From Gloeocapsopsis sp. IPPAS B-1203 (GTDB lineage: Bacteria > Cyanobacteriota > Cyanobacteriia > Cyanobacteriales > Chroococcidiopsidaceae): 64,000 nucleotides of DNA. The position numbers and the translations under genes were made by a program. Shown here piece by piece: positions 16,474 through 25,035 of this stretch (position 1 is the first letter of the stretch; each line of letters opens with the position of its first letter). Under the pieces are notes generated by a model. That model was given only the letters and a program-made list of their open reading frames with translations. It made no database searches and was not told the origin of the DNA. The DNA is taken from positions 54,182-118,181 of the forward strand of contig NZ_PEIG01000018.1 in NCBI RefSeq assembly GCF_002749975.1, read 5' to 3'.

Positions 16474-18633
16474 TTAACCCCAAAATTCATCCAAGTTTAC
16501 TTCTGCTATTTCTTGCTGCACTTCCTGAAAGTAGCTACTTTCAGTCAGCATTGCTACTTCTTTTTCCCGAGTTTTTTGGTCAATTTCAATCCTCAACTCT
16601 TCTAATTGTCGTCTCAGTTCATCTTCGCGACGTTTGCGGTCTGTAATGTCTTGCACAATGCCTTCGTAGTAGAGAACCTTACCACGGTTGTCTTTGACAG
16701 CACGAGCATCAATCTGTATCCAGATGATACTGCCATCTTTGCAATAGCAGCGGTATTCAAAATCCATTGCAGCATCCTGCTTTTCTAGCAATGTTTTGAA
16801 TTCAAATCGTTTTTCTGGATCGACATAAAGCTGCGTGCCAATGTCGGTGATGCTTTCGAGCATCTCACTGGGAGAATCATAACCATAAATCTTTGCTAAT
16901 GCTGGATTCACATTAATGAATCGACCTTCAGGGCTAGATTGAAAGATGCCTTCTAGAGCATTTTCAAAAATGCTGCGATAGTTTTCTTCGGCGATGCGTA
17001 ACGATTCTTCGGAAGACTTACGATCGGTGATATCGCGCACCATAATCAATACTTCATCGTCTCCCAATACTAAAATTCGGACTTCTTCATCCTGGGCTTG
17101 ATCGTTGATCGTGATGCGTTGCTCGTAAATCTGTAATTCACCTGTGGTTAAGGCTTGCTGGATGTAGTGCATTCGCTGGTTTGCCAAATCGGGCGGGAGT
17201 GATTCTTGCACAGTTCTACCAGGACTAAATTGTCTGACTCCGTGCACTCCCCGTAAGCGATCGCTACCGATGATCTCCAAATAAGTTCCATCTCCTTTGG
17301 CACGGATCATTAAATCAGGGATAGCCGTGACAATGGCGCGGTTCGTTGCTTCACTTTGTCGCAGTGCATCAAATGATTCCTTCAGTTGCTTTGCCATCGT
17401 GTTGAACGAACTTGCTAGCGTATCCAGTTCACTAATAGGACTAGGTTTCACATACTGATTGAGTTCGCCTTGAGCCAGCTTGTCGGAAGCGTGGGAGACT
17501 CGGTAAATTGGTTTTGTTACCCAACGAGAGGTGAAAATGCCGATTGCGATCGCCGAAGCCAACGTTCCTAAGCTCAACAACAAGGCATTACGGCGACTAG
17601 CGTTGATCTGTGCCATGAAATCTGATTCAGGAATAGTAAGAACCACCAACCAATCCAAATTGCTGTCTTGGAAGGGAACCACCTGGATGTATTGCCGTTC
17701 TCTATTCAGGTTGAAATCGAGTTGTTGAACAGATTGAATTTCGTTGAGATTGCTAAAACGACGATTGAGATCCTCGGCTGTGGCTCGAATGATGGAATTA
17801 GTGCTAGCAGTTGCCAATAGCCGCTCGCTTTTTTCTCCTTCTCCTGTTACCATCGATTCTACGGACGAGGTAGCAACCAATCGTCCCGATCGCTCCATAA
17901 TAAATGCGCTCCCTGTCTTACCAAACTCTAGATTTTGCAAGAAAATACTCAATTGCGGCAAGAAAACGTCAGTTGCACAGACCCCAATCAGAGTGTTTGC
18001 TTGATCGTAGACCGGAGTACTTGCTGTCACCGTCGGAAACAGGGTAGAAAAGGCGAGGTAGATTTCACTCCAAACTTCCCCACCTGTTGCCTGTGCTGCC
18101 TGATACCAGGGGCGCACTCGCGGATCAAAAGGTTTATCGAAGTTGCCCATTGACACTGTGCGATTGCCTCGACCGTCGAAGCCGAAACCCTGGCGAATAA
18201 AGTTTGTATCAGAATTGCTCAATTGCAGGACAACCTCGGTGCTGTCTTGCTCGGCAAACCTCCTGACGCCAAAAAAGCCTCCCTGCTCATCCCCACAATA
18301 CACAAAGCTCAGCGTTGGATAAATCTGCATTTGCTGCCAAAAGAGGTGTTCGCCTTTGGGGTTACTGACATTAATATCTCCTTGAGCAAAGGCAGTAGCA
18401 TTCAAGCGATTGATTGCCTTCGGAATTTCAACATACGACTCTAGCCTTTCTGTAATTCGATGAGTGAGTTCGGCACGAAGTTGGCTCGCAACATCATTGA
18501 CAGCCTGTTGTCCGCTGCGGTAAGCAATCCATCCCACCAACCCGAAGGCAGCAATAATTTGCAACACAAAGGGTACTACCAGGGTTGTGCGGAGGCGAAA
18601 TTTACCTGGGAACTTGGCAGCCTTACCAGTCAT
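16474..18633 (-). CDS. dCache-HAMP-PAS-PAS membrane sensor without an output domain
   Basis: A sensor of about 719 residues. A first membrane segment ([20 protein letters not shown]) is followed by a periplasmic dCache-like region of about 280 residues with [19 protein letters not shown] and the [13 protein letters not shown] element. A second membrane segment ([18 protein letters not shown]), a HAMP domain ([20 protein letters not shown]) and two PAS/PAC units ([14 protein letters not shown] and [16 protein letters not shown]) come next. The protein ends in a charged coiled coil and VNLDEFWG, with no kinase, cyclase or phosphatase domain. The start is most likely ATG 18633, overlapping the glutaminase stop; 18654 is possible. 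It is the last gene of a coupled three-gene operon. Confidence 0.85.
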   Translation of the reverse strand: MTGKAAKFPGKFRLRTTLVVPFVLQIIAAFGLVGWIAYRSGQQAVNDVASQLRAELTHRITERLESYVEIPKAINRLNATAFAQGDINVSNPKGEHLFWQQMQIYPTLSFVYCGDEQGGFFGVRRFAEQDSTEVVLQLSNSDTNFIRQGFGFDGRGNRTVSMGNFDKPFDPRVRPWYQAAQATGGEVWSEIYLAFSTLFPTVTASTPVYDQANTLIGVCATDVFLPQLSIFLQNLEFGKTGSAFIMERSGRLVATSSVESMVTGEGEKSERLLATASTNSIIRATAEDLNRRFSNLNEIQSVQQLDFNLNRERQYIQVVPFQDSNLDWLVVLTIPESDFMAQINASRRNALLLSLGTLASAIAIGIFTSRWVTKPIYRVSHASDKLAQGELNQYVKPSPISELDTLASSFNTMAKQLKESFDALRQSEATNRAIVTAIPDLMIRAKGDGTYLEIIGSDRLRGVHGVRQFSPGRTVQESLPPDLANQRMHYIQQALTTGELQIYEQRITINDQAQDEEVRILVLGDDEVLIMVRDITDRKSSEESLRIAEENYRSIFENALEGIFQSSPEGRFINVNPALAKIYGYDSPSEMLESITDIGTQLYVDPEKRFEFKTLLEKQDAAMDFEYRCYCKDGSIIWIQIDARAVKDNRGKVLYYEGIVQDITDRKRREDELRRQLEELRIEIDQKTREKEVAMLTESSYFQEVQQEIAEVNLDEFWG

Positions 18634-19654
18634 TGATACCATCCCCACCCGCAATCCATTCCTGCAAGTTGCGTTCTGGTGTGGCTACATTAAACAAATG
18701 CAACCCAAAATCTTTTGACAGGTCTTCACAGACCTTAATTCCGCGCAGGCTGTTGCCCTTGGCATCCAGCGGTGGAGAGAAGGTGCCAATGCCCAATTTC
18801 CCAGGAGCGATCGCCGTAATGCCACCACCCACACCACTCTTAGCAGGTAATCCCACCCGATATGCCCACTCACCTGAGGCATCATACATACCGCAACTGA
18901 GCATCACACTAATCACATCTTGCACATAGCGTTCATCGATTGCTCGTTCTTTGGTTACAGGGTTGATGCCGCCATTTGCTAAAGTTGCTGCCAGCATTGC
19001 TAGATCTTTAGCATTCACCAAAATCGAACATTGCTGAAAGTAGAGATCCAATGTTTCATCAATTTTGTCGCTGACCATACCAAAGTTCAGCATTAAATAT
19101 GCTATCGCCCGATTGCGATAGCCCGTTGCCTTTTCGGATAAAAAGACGGGTACGTTGATGTCATGCTCTCGTCCGGTGTAGCGTTTAAACATTTCCAATA
19201 ATCGTTTCAAGCGTTCGGTGCCATTTTTCCCTTTGATCAGGTCAGTAGTGGCGATCGCTCCTGCATTGACCATCGGATTGTACGGACGATTGGTGAGTTC
19301 ATCAAGCACGATCGCATTAAAGGCTTCTCCCGTCGGCTCCACACTCACTTTGCTGTTAACATACTCACGACCATGATCTTCTAATGCCAAGCCAAACACA
19401 AAGGCTTTGGAAATTGACTGAATCGTAAAGAGTTTCTCACAATCCCCCACTTCAAAAAGCTGCCCATCTTGTGTTACTACACATATGCCAAACCACTCTG
19501 GTTTCGCTGTAGCTAATTCAGGGATGTAATCGGCAACAGCACCCTCATTGAGCGAGCGATATTTTTCATATAAGTCATTGAGATAGTTGCGAAAGGGAGA
19601 CGTAACGGCTGCGATCGAACTGGCAAGCGACTGCAAATCCCCTAAATTAGACAT
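18623..19654 (-). CDS. glsA: Glutaminase A
   Basis: Hydrolyses glutamine to glutamate and ammonia. The 343-residue protein has the serine beta-lactamase-like fold: [20 protein letters not shown] contains the S-x-x-K nucleophile motif. [33 protein letters not shown] and the glycine-rich [20 protein letters not shown] complete the active site. It has about 30 residues beyond the usual bacterial length, at the C-terminus ([18 protein letters not shown]). The frame is open further upstream, but the ATG at 19654 shares its A with the ParA stop (TAATG), so the two genes are translationally coupled. The 3' end overlaps the sensor gene start. Confidence 0.9.
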   Translation of the reverse strand: MSNLGDLQSLASSIAAVTSPFRNYLNDLYEKYRSLNEGAVADYIPELATAKPEWFGICVVTQDGQLFEVGDCEKLFTIQSISKAFVFGLALEDHGREYVNSKVSVEPTGEAFNAIVLDELTNRPYNPMVNAGAIATTDLIKGKNGTERLKRLLEMFKRYTGREHDINVPVFLSEKATGYRNRAIAYLMLNFGMVSDKIDETLDLYFQQCSILVNAKDLAMLAATLANGGINPVTKERAIDERYVQDVISVMLSCGMYDASGEWAYRVGLPAKSGVGGGITAIAPGKLGIGTFSPPLDAKGNSLRGIKVCEDLSKDFGLHLFNVATPERNLQEWIAGGDGINDW

Positions 19655-20418
19655 TACGCTTTTCCCTCCACAATCTGCTGTGCCACTTTGCGGAACTCTT
19701 GACTCACCGGATGTTCTGGATATTTCACACAAAACACGCCTTCACTGGCAAGCTGTACTATATCTTCCGACAAAGGAAACACCCCTGCCACTGTTTCGTT
19801 GTAAGTTTCTTCTACTTTCTGTTTCAGTGCTTCTATATTCAGCTTGCTGTACGCTTTATTGATTGCCAGCAACATTTTGCGAACTTTTAGTTGCCGTGCT
19901 ACATCTATTGTGACTGCTGTGCCTTGGTAATCCTGCTTATCGGGGCGCAGAATCAGGATTAGCACGTGAGAGATAGCGATCGACAAAAAGGTTTCTTTGG
20001 ATAAACCAGGATGAGTATCAATGAACAAATAGTCTAATTGCAATGCTTTAACTAAACTACGAAAGCCATCATTCATTAGCTTGACATCGTAGCCATCTTT
20101 TAAGATGCGGGCAATATCATCCGCTTTAACACTGGAAGGAACCAGATATAGCTTACTATTGCCACTCAGCCCCACATTGCTACTGATATCATAAGCTGCA
20201 TCCTCGATCGCACTTTCTCCCCATAAGTAGTTATTCAAGGTTTTGCCCATCTGCTCTGGCTCTAGACAAAACAAACTATGAATCCCTGGCGAGGGAACAT
20301 CTGTATCTACGACGCCCACACGGTTGCCTAACGCAGCAACTGTGGTTGATAAGTTAGCAGTAAAGTTAGACTTACCCGTCCCACCTCGATAAGAGTGGAC
20401 TGAAATAACCTTCGGCAT
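19654..20418 (-). CDS. ParA/MinD-family ATPase
   Basis: A 254-residue deviant-Walker ATPase. The P-loop is [16 protein letters not shown], the Walker A' region is [17 protein letters not shown], and the Walker B-like strand is [16 protein letters not shown]. The C-terminus ([18 protein letters not shown], before [10 protein letters not shown]) matches cyanobacterial orphan MinD/ParA proteins that are not linked to parB or minCE. It is the first gene of an operon with glutaminase and a sensor, so it may position or switch that system at the membrane; this is inference. The TAA stop overlaps the glutaminase ATG. Confidence 0.85.
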   Translation of the reverse strand: MPKVISVHSYRGGTGKSNFTANLSTTVAALGNRVGVVDTDVPSPGIHSLFCLEPEQMGKTLNNYLWGESAIEDAAYDISSNVGLSGNSKLYLVPSSVKADDIARILKDGYDVKLMNDGFRSLVKALQLDYLFIDTHPGLSKETFLSIAISHVLILILRPDKQDYQGTAVTIDVARQLKVRKMLLAINKAYSKLNIEALKQKVEETYNETVAGVFPLSEDIVQLASEGVFCVKYPEHPVSQEFRKVAQQIVEGKA

Positions 20419-20811
20419 ATACTTTCAGTATGTTGATACTAAATGTTGCTACTAAGAATATGTGAATCTTACTTGACAATCAACTTGATAAATTTTGACA
20501 CCAGTGAAAGAGTTAAATTCTTAACATTCAGCTATTGCAAGAAAAAAATGTATTTTGTGTAACGGATGTATTGAAGTAGTTATGCATATCTGTAGTTCAG
20601 TTACTTCACTTACTCAATGCCAGATTCTATCGAAGTTTACTCAACAAAAACTAACGCTATTTCCCATAGAAATCACCTTCATATCAATACAGTTAAGATG
20701 ACCATTTATTATACAGAAACTATTTGGATGTTATGTTATTATGAAGCTTTCTAAATATCACTCTATCTATAGAAAAAATCTTAAAAAACTTAAGAAAAAA
20801 TCTTAAAAACT
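20419..20811. other. AT-rich spacer upstream of the ParA operon
   Basis: About 390 bases that must contain the promoter of the leftward ParA-glutaminase-sensor operon. Its right part (about 20700-20800) resembles the DNA downstream of the intact argZ (about 24740-24870), for example TTTATTATACAGAA against TTTATTAGACAGAA and GAAAAAATCTTAAAAAACT against GAAAAAGCCCTAAAAAACT. It is thus an outlying part of argZ remnant B. I see no gene in it. Confidence 0.45.
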
Positions 20812-20953
20812 TACTGAAACTGAACTGCCATAAATTTTAATTTAAACAAATAAGGTGAGCAATGCTCACCATACATAAACTCGATTAAACCATTTGAGCT
20901 ACGTGATATGGACTTGTTAATCGATCTAAATTGTTGCACCAACAAACTGAGTA
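20812..20953 (-). pseudogene. Remnant of argZ 3' end plus flank, copy B
   Basis: This is the best-preserved copy. The block starting TCGATTAAACCATTTGAGCT at 20881 matches the block at 25032 over about 70 bases with only a few differences. It covers the last 20 or so argZ codons, including the stop. The noncoding flank matches too: TTTTAATTTAAACAAATAAG at 20836 against TTTTAATTTAAATAAAAAAG at 24986. An extra base (CTAAATT against CTAGTT) breaks the argZ frame. At 20953 the similarity ends abruptly inside a nucleotidyltransferase pseudogene. Confidence 0.8.
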
Positions 20954-21241
20954 AAAGGATTTCATGACGGCGTAAGTAGTTACGACTAGTTTCAATTCCT
21001 TGACGAGTGATGAGGTCAATTTCTCTGCGGAAAATAGTTTTTAACTCTGCTTCCATTTGGTCTAGACTACTGAAGGTGGGGTGAGCCTCTGAGTGAAATG
21101 GCACCATTACATCAATGTCACTGTCGGGGCGAAAGTCATCACGCAGAACCGAACCAAATAGGGCAAACTCGATAATTTGCCAGCGATCGCGTTGTTAGCA
21201 GCAATTTTTTCGATTGGCAGTTCTATGGTATTAACCATCAT
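20954..21241 (-). pseudogene. MNT-type nucleotidyltransferase gene, frameshifted, tail replaced by argZ remnant
   Basis: From the ATG at 21241 or 21238 the minus strand reads MVNTIELPIEKIAANNAIAG. One frameshift later it gives RDRWQIIEFALFGSVLRDDF then RPDSDIDVMVPFHSEAHPTF, the GS...DxD core of the minimal nucleotidyltransferase (MntA-like antitoxin) family. After EIDLITRQGIETSRNYLRRH the sequence runs into the argZ tail. The frameshift lies beside a GCGATCGC octamer. No HEPN partner gene is present. The open frame 20811-21107 is therefore a chimera of the nucleotidyltransferase body and out-of-frame argZ sequence and not a real gene. Confidence 0.75.
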
Positions 21242-21306
21242 GTTAGTTTTGTCCCATAGCTTTTAGTTGCTAACTTATTCACGCTATTGTTATTGCTTCA
21301 GTCTTT

Positions 21307-21381
21307 CTACTCCTGTTTTGGCAAGTTCCAGCAAATCACTACTTCGATGATATTAGTATCCAACAAATACCTACCACTCAT
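21307..21381 (-). pseudogene. VapC (PIN-domain) toxin 5' fragment
   Basis: The minus-strand ATG at 21381 overlaps the end of the antitoxin-like gene (AATGAGTGGTAG). It begins MSGRYLLDTNII, the standard start of PIN-domain toxins with the first catalytic Asp. The match is then lost (EVVICWNLPKQE) and a TAG follows at 21307-21309. The rest of the PIN domain is deleted, so the toxin is dead. The following 70 bases contain nothing I can assign. Confidence 0.65.
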
Positions 21382-21598
21382 TGAGGTCTACCTGCTCGCA
21401 GTCTTGCTCAATTGCCTCGCGGATCGCCTGAAGATCATCAGAAGGAATTGAACCTGCAAAACGTAGCAATTGCTTTCCTGGAGTACCTCTAACTTCAGCT
21501 TTTACCAACGTCCGAGTGAACTCAAGTACCTGCCATTGTAAGTCCTGTGGCATAGCTCTTAAGTGTTCAATGACCTGATCGATGATAGAAATACTCAT
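21371..21598 (-). CDS. VapB-like antitoxin (DUF2281-type), orphaned
   Basis: A 75-residue protein starting MSISIIDQVIEHLRAMPQDL and ending SDDLQAIREAIEQDCEQVDL then NEW. The pattern of a helical N-terminus (QQVLEFTRTLV-like) and an acidic C-terminal tail is typical of short antitoxins that precede VapC in cyanobacteria. Its stop codon overlaps the start of a VapC fragment, as in intact pairs. Since the toxin is truncated, the antitoxin is now solitary. It may still act as a regulator or neutralise related toxins elsewhere. Confidence 0.7.
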   Translation of the reverse strand: MSISIIDQVIEHLRAMPQDLQWQVLEFTRTLVKAEVRGTPGKQLLRFAGSIPSDDLQAIREAIEQDCEQVDLNEW

Positions 21599-21723
21599 TT
21601 TGCTCTTTTTTCCACCATTCTATACTGCTAAGGAAAACCACCCCTTTATCTTCAGTTTGCCTATGTAGCAAACACACAACTTTATTAGTGAGGCGATCGC
21701 ACCTCGTTTACAGAAAGTCCAAT

Positions 21724-22056
21724 TCACTGTTGTAGTATTGCAATCAATTTGTTAATAACCTCATTTGTTTTTTCCAAAGTTAATGTTCCTGCTTTGTAAG
21801 CAATGATTTGTTCATTAGCAGTAAACACTCGGTTAGATTTAGCGTAACTGGTTTTACTTAGGCCACCCGTTTCAAAATTATCGTCTTCAATTAATGTTGT
21901 GTAGCTGTCGTTTACAGTTTGGCTGGTAATCAAGCAGAGAATCAAATCATTTCTGGTTAACTCAGCAACCACTAAAGCAGGTCGTCTTTTGGTACTGGTT
22001 AAATCTGAGAAGGGGAAAGGGACAACCACGACATCTCCTTTTACAAATGCTGCCAT
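21724..22056 (-). CDS. MazF/PemK-family toxin
   Basis: A 110-residue protein with the PemK/MazF fold signature: VKGDVVVVPFPFSDLTSTKR then RPALVVAEL. A central LILCLITSQ strand and SYAKSNRVFTANEQIIAYKA follow, and the basic and Ser/Thr residues of the RNA-cleaving site are present. It probably cleaves RNA at short sequences when not bound by its antitoxin. It overlaps the upstream small antitoxin gene by 16 bases, forming a normal two-gene type II module. Confidence 0.85.
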   Translation of the reverse strand: MAAFVKGDVVVVPFPFSDLTSTKRRPALVVAELTRNDLILCLITSQTVNDSYTTLIEDDNFETGGLSKTSYAKSNRVFTANEQIIAYKAGTLTLEKTNEVINKLIAILQQ

Positions 22057-22244
22057 GCTTCATCCTCTTCTGGAGTCAACCAATCTTCTGCTAAAATTGG
22101 CTCACTCAATAGGCTAATCTCAAGCTGTTCTTGCTGAAGTTCTCTAAACTGAATAAACAGCAAAAAATCTAACACTTCTTTCAAGGTGGAATCGGATGCT
22201 TTTTCTATCTCTTTTAATAATTGCTCTTTGATGTTAATACTCAT
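22041..22244 (-). CDS. Antitoxin partner of the MazF-type toxin (DUF2281-like)
   Basis: A 67-residue protein: INIKEQLLKEIEKASDSTLK then EVLDFLLFIQFRELQ form an amphipathic helical N-terminal part. The acidic tail, EPILAEDWLTPEEDEAWQHL, is of the kind that wraps the toxin. The short length, the position just upstream of the toxin and the 16-base overlap support the antitoxin role. No classical AbrB or RHH DNA-binding motif is obvious. Confidence 0.75.
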   Translation of the reverse strand: MSINIKEQLLKEIEKASDSTLKEVLDFLLFIQFRELQQEQLEISLLSEPILAEDWLTPEEDEAWQHL

Positions 22245-22387
22245 ACTATCTTTTTTCAGTGGTGTTTCACAATTTAGTTTTACTCAATCAATCTAACTTT
22301 TTTTGTCTATATAATTAACTTGAAGGTAAAAGTGATTGTTTATTTTTTATGCTCTTTCAACCATTTTATAAGATCTAATAAACAAGG

Positions 22388-22567
22388 TACGTCATGCTCA
22401 CTTTCATAATCTCAATTAAACTATTTAAACTAGGTGATATACACTTATTAATAGAGCGAGTTATTGCCCTAATAAACTGAAAAATAAATCGAATCGATAA
22501 CAATACTAACTGGTTTTACTAAAGTGCGATCGCTTGATTTTGTCACCACTGCTAAGTTATTTAGTTA
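22388..22567 (-). pseudogene. Remnant of argZ 3' end, copy C
   Basis: The minus strand encodes NLAVVTKSSDRTLVKPVSIV then IDSIYFSVY, aligned with argZ NPAVVTKLSDRGSVESVGVV then TDVGLFLSLL. The DNA match to 25021-25190 extends over about 165 bases with several substitutions. It also continues into the post-stop flank (AATAAACAAGGTACGTCATG against AATAAAAAAGGTGAGCATTG). It has the same orientation as argZ. An IS982 element has inserted at its upstream edge (22568). Confidence 0.7.
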
Positions 22568-22590
22568 ACCTGAGTTCGGGATAAGGAAAG

Positions 22591-22636
22591 GGACAGGTAG
22601 TAAGCTGAAAATAGCGTTAAATCCAGCAACCTGTCC
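22591..22636 (+). promoter_or_regulatory. Hairpin that can mask the transposase start
   Basis: GGACAGGT (22591-22598) can pair with ACCTGTCC (22629-22636), which ends one base before the transposase ATG at 22638. A transcript entering from outside would hide the initiation region in this 8-pair stem, while a transcript starting inside the element would lack the 5' arm. Such protection from impinging transcription is known for other IS elements. For this one it is inference. Confidence 0.35.
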
Positions 22637-22637
22637 T

Positions 22638-23519
22638 ATGCTTAGTTTAGAATTAGAAGCTTTATTCTGCCATGTAGATGATTTCTGCCAAGGTTTTGAA
22701 GCACAATGGCACAAAAAGCTGTTAAATCAAGGACAAATCAAACGTCATCGGGCAAAAAGTCTATGTTTGAGTGAGATGATGACGATTTTGATTGCATTTG
22801 ATCAGAATCAATCCCGAAATTTCAAGTTTTTTTATTTGAATCAAGTGAAACAATACTGGAGTAATGCGTTTCCTGGTCTTCCGAGTTATCAAAGATTTAT
22901 CGAATGGATACCATCTACCTTGATACCGTTGTGTGCCTATCTAAAGCATTGTTTTGGAACTTGTACGGGGATCAGTTTTATCGATTCAACGAGCTTGAAG
23001 GTCTGTCACAATCGTCGGATTTCTAGGCATAAGGTATTTGAAGGTTTAGCTGCTCGTGGTAAAACTTCTGTGGACTGGTTTTATGGGTTCAAGCTTCATA
23101 TTGTCGTCAATGAATTTGGTCAACTGTTAAATGTCACTCTCACTCCTGGTAACATTGATGACCGTCAACCAGTCACCGCTCTACTGAGTCAACTTCGAGG
23201 CAAAATTTTTGCCGATAGAGGTTATGTCTCTCAAAAACTCACTGCTCAACTTTTGCAATTCGGCATTCAATTTTTGGCAAAACCTCGTCGCAACATGAAC
23301 AACAAGCTCATGCGTCTTCATGACAAACTGTTATCCCGTAAACGCTCGCTCATTGAGACCATTAACGATCAACTCAAGAATATTTCCCAAATTGAACATT
23401 CCAGGCACCGAAGCCCTGTTAATTTTTGCGTTAACGTTCTGTGTGGATTAATTGCTTATTGCCATCAACCTAAGAAACCTACCCTTCAGATGGACTGGCT
23501 TTTATCTCCAATAACTTAA
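22638..23519 (+). CDS. IS982-family transposase
   Basis: A 293-residue DDE transposase. The catalytic triad appears in SFIDSTSLKVCHNRRISRHK (first Asp), KIFADRGYVSQKL (second Asp) and RSLIETINDQLKNISQIEHS (Glu). FGQLLNVTLTPGNIDDRQPV and SRHRSPVNFCVNVLCGLIAY are family blocks. The frame is complete from ATG to stop and lies between the IS inverted repeats, so it is probably active. Confidence 0.9.
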   Translation: MLSLELEALFCHVDDFCQGFEAQWHKKLLNQGQIKRHRAKSLCLSEMMTILIAFDQNQSRNFKFFYLNQVKQYWSNAFPGLPSYQRFIEWIPSTLIPLCAYLKHCFGTCTGISFIDSTSLKVCHNRRISRHKVFEGLAARGKTSVDWFYGFKLHIVVNEFGQLLNVTLTPGNIDDRQPVTALLSQLRGKIFADRGYVSQKLTAQLLQFGIQFLAKPRRNMNNKLMRLHDKLLSRKRSLIETINDQLKNISQIEHSRHRSPVNFCVNVLCGLIAYCHQPKKPTLQMDWLLSPIT

Positions 23520-23674
23520 CCCGAACTCAGGTTAGTTATGAACTTTTGGCTCTTACAGATAACTATCGATGGTTGGCTCCAGTAAGGAATATGTTACGCT
23601 GCGCTTTTGAATATCAACAGGTAATCAGGCTACTGTCTCTACTAATGGCGTGCCTCAATGGAAGACTCATAACT

Positions 23675-24697
23675 TTAGACGCTCTCAATCAACCGTTGGA
23701 CTGCACTAATAACCAACTCAGGTTGATCTAGTTGCACAAGATGTCCACTATTTTCTGCAATGATATGTTGGCTATTTGACGATAGTTTGGTCAAGTCTAA
23801 TTGAAGCGATGCCCATTGCTGAAATCTTTCATCACTCATCTTTGAATCTTTAGAACCTTGGCTCAACACAATTAAAGGCAGGCTGCCCAGTGATGTAACT
23901 GATTGAACTTCCTCAAAGCTCTTTTTTATATTGGCAAGTTCACTGGATGCGGTTGCCCAATAGTCGGGACGGTAACAGAAGGATTTATAGGTATCAAATA
24001 AGGTTTGTACTGCCAGCGGATATTTTTGAATTTCTCGCTTAATGTCCTCAAGAATTGGTAACAGATTCATCTCCCCGATTAATCGCAGCACTCCAACTTG
24101 ACTAACAACCCTTAAAACCTGATAAAGCCAAGACTGCATTTTTATGCGTCTCCACATTTCGGATGTCATCTGATTTTCATGGGAAGAATCGACTAACACT
24201 AATCCGACCACATCTTCTGGATATTGACTTGCATACAGCCGCATATTGACTCCACCCAATGAGTGACCAACTAAAATGTAGGGAGGATTAATTCCAGCCT
24301 TAGTCAAAAGTGAATGTAATTCATCAACGCTCTGCTGACTGGTGCGGGAGAGCCTGGGATTGGGATCGCTCCACCCCAACCCTGCTCGATCATAAGTGCA
24401 AACACGGGTAAATTTAGCAATTTCAGATGGAACCAAGCCCCATGCAATTGAGGAAGCACCACCACCAGCATCCATAACAACCGTTGGTGTACCTTGCCCA
24501 ATACAGTTGAGATATAGACGAAATCCCCCAATATCCACAAGTGCACCCTGTGGAGGATGTCTGCGTCGATCCAAGGCTTCACTCACTGCTTGATAGAAAA
24601 TCCCTGTAAGTAATGAGATTGCGGTAATACTTAGAGTAAGCATAGCCAAATTTTCCGTAATTGTCATAGCAAAATTTATAGATTCATACTGCTGCAT
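23675..24697 (-). CDS. Alpha/beta hydrolase, membrane-anchored
   Basis: A 340-residue hydrolase. One N-terminal hydrophobic segment (LTLSITAISLLTGIFYQ) suggests a membrane anchor. VVMDAGGGASSIAWGLVPSE forms the oxyanion region and VCTYDRAGLGWSDPNPR is typical of the family. The nucleophile elbow is LVGHSLGGVNMRLYA. The acid is probably in the PLIVLSQGSKDSKM region and the catalytic His is in AENSGHLVQLDQPELV. The substrate is unknown. ATG 24697 is used, with 24667 as an alternative. The gene lies between the IS982 copy and argZ and is followed (on its strand) by the island remnants. Confidence 0.85.
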   Translation of the reverse strand: MQQYESINFAMTITENLAMLTLSITAISLLTGIFYQAVSEALDRRRHPPQGALVDIGGFRLYLNCIGQGTPTVVMDAGGGASSIAWGLVPSEIAKFTRVCTYDRAGLGWSDPNPRLSRTSQQSVDELHSLLTKAGINPPYILVGHSLGGVNMRLYASQYPEDVVGLVLVDSSHENQMTSEMWRRIKMQSWLYQVLRVVSQVGVLRLIGEMNLLPILEDIKREIQKYPLAVQTLFDTYKSFCYRPDYWATASSELANIKKSFEEVQSVTSLGSLPLIVLSQGSKDSKMSDERFQQWASLQLDLTKLSSNSQHIIAENSGHLVQLDQPELVISAVQRLIESV

Positions 24698-25035
24698 TCA
24701 AGGTTATCTTTGCTACCAATTAGTTTGCGGCATCACTATTTATTAGACAGAAGCTTTCTATCTATCCTATATGGGATAATAAGCAAAAACTTTCTGGATA
24801 TTATGATCAATAGTTATACTATCAAGAACCTTTCCCGATATCATTCTGTAGAAAAAGCCCTAAAAAACTGTGCTTCTAAGCTCGCTTTGAAATTTACTTT
24901 AATGATGGTCTTCTAGCTGGTAACAGTCCGAAATAAAAATAGTGTTTGTGTTGATTAAAACTTATGAAGTTGGACTGCTATAAAGTTTTAATTTAAATAA
25001 AAAAGGTGAGCATTGCCCACCTTATAAAATGTCGA
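24698..25035. other. Downstream flank of argZ, source of the remnant flanks
   Basis: About 340 bases between argZ and the hydrolase gene. It contains no gene. It is the parental or best-preserved form of the noncoding part seen in remnants A and B: blocks near 24740-24790, 24800-24870 and 24950-25020 recur there. The segment AAAAAGGTGAGCATTGCCCA at 25000 lies near the argZ stop and is followed by CCTTAT. A stem GGTGAGCATTGCCCACC is possible (GGTG at 25005 with CACC at 25018), which may be the argZ terminator. Confidence 0.5.

Larger units (their letters stand above)
22568..23532 (+). mobile_element. IS982-family insertion sequence, complete
   Basis: The ends are 18-base inverted repeats: ACCTGAGTTCGGGATAAG at 22568-22585 and the complement of ACCTGAGTTCGGGTTAAG at 23515-23532 (17 of 18 match). 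Direct repeats of TAGTTA flank it at 22562-22567 and 23533-23538; with the boundary placed one base in, TTAGTTA is repeated. The length is about 965 bases with one transposase gene, typical of IS982. The intact frame, ends and target duplication indicate a recent insertion, here into argZ remnant C. Confidence 0.9.

Noticed and set aside
16236..16490. 84-codon minus-strand frame after the sensor gene
   Set aside because: It joins spacer sequence to the frameshifted start of a nucleotidyltransferase fragment. It is a chimera and not a gene.
23546..23731. 61-codon plus-strand frame to the right of the IS982 copy
   Set aside because: It overlaps the 3' end of the well-supported hydrolase gene on the other strand, and I recognise no product. 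It may be relict sequence, but I cannot support a gene.
12445..25035. Prophage or integrative element with integrase
   Set aside because: No integrase, recombinase, structural phage gene or conjugation gene lies in the island. Only IS and MITE-type elements are visible, so an att-site mechanism remains unproven.
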